64,000 bases of DNA from Glossina fuscipes (lineage: Eukaryota; Arthropoda; Insecta; Diptera; Glossinidae): assembly GCF_014805625.2 (NCBI RefSeq), contig NW_023998416.1, positions 34,828,750-34,892,749 of the forward strand, written 5' to 3'. Positions 52,733-64,000 of this stretch are shown one piece after another. Position 1 is the first letter of the stretch, and each line of letters starts with the position of its first letter. Both the position numbers and the translations under genes were made by a program. The notes beneath the pieces are model-generated. The model saw nothing but the letters and a program-made list of their open reading frames with translations. It ran no database searches and was not told where the DNA came from.

Positions 52733-64000
<11,268 letters not shown>

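Overview
The window is AT-rich nuclear DNA of a higher (brachyceran) fly. The genes are spliced with GT..AG introns, many about 55-70 bp long, and several are clear orthologues of Drosophila genes. The noncoding DNA is full of microsatellites and dispersed repeats, including a hairpin-bearing family like those I associate with calyptrate flies, so a Glossina/Musca/Lucilia-type species is my best guess (inference). From memory, several of the genes (BicD, Ir31a, ast, Gart with Pcp) map to chromosome arm 2L of D. melanogaster, so the window probably belongs to Muller element B.

Layout. 0-5.3 kb: first coding exon of BicD (minus), with the rest of that gene off the left edge. 8-15.6 kb: two intact, tandem, same-strand genes for the mitochondrial protease ClpP. 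Between them lie a decayed asteroid-like fragment, a degenerate C2H2 finger sequence and an unidentified spliced minus-strand sequence. 16.3-21.1 kb: lowfat/LIX1 (minus) with two candidate alternative first exons. 21-33 kb: mostly noncoding, with a second asteroid-like fragment and a microsatellite cluster. 33.2-35.7 kb: an ionotropic receptor of the IR75/IR31a clade (plus), convergent with DNA ligase 1 (35.8-38.6 kb, minus). 38.9 kb: the N-terminal piece of an asteroid-like gene. 39.8-46.1 kb: an E-NTPDase (plus). 48.2-49.4 kb: Rab geranylgeranyltransferase beta (minus). 51.0-52.7 kb: a SUZ-domain (SZRD1-like) protein (plus). 55.9 kb to the right edge: the trifunctional purine gene Gart (GARS, AIRS1, AIRS2; the GART domain lies outside), with a pupal-cuticle-protein gene nested antisense in its first intron.

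The genes are mostly housekeeping neighbours and do not form one pathway. The points of most interest are complementary motif loss between the two tandem AIRS domains of Gart, a stop codon overlapping the intron donor that would give a GARS-only protein, the ClpP duplication with a new charged tail on one copy, and three non-overlapping asteroid fragments scattered over 26 kb in mixed orientation. Exon boundaries were placed by eye from splice consensus, reading phase and family similarity; no alignment or database search was run.
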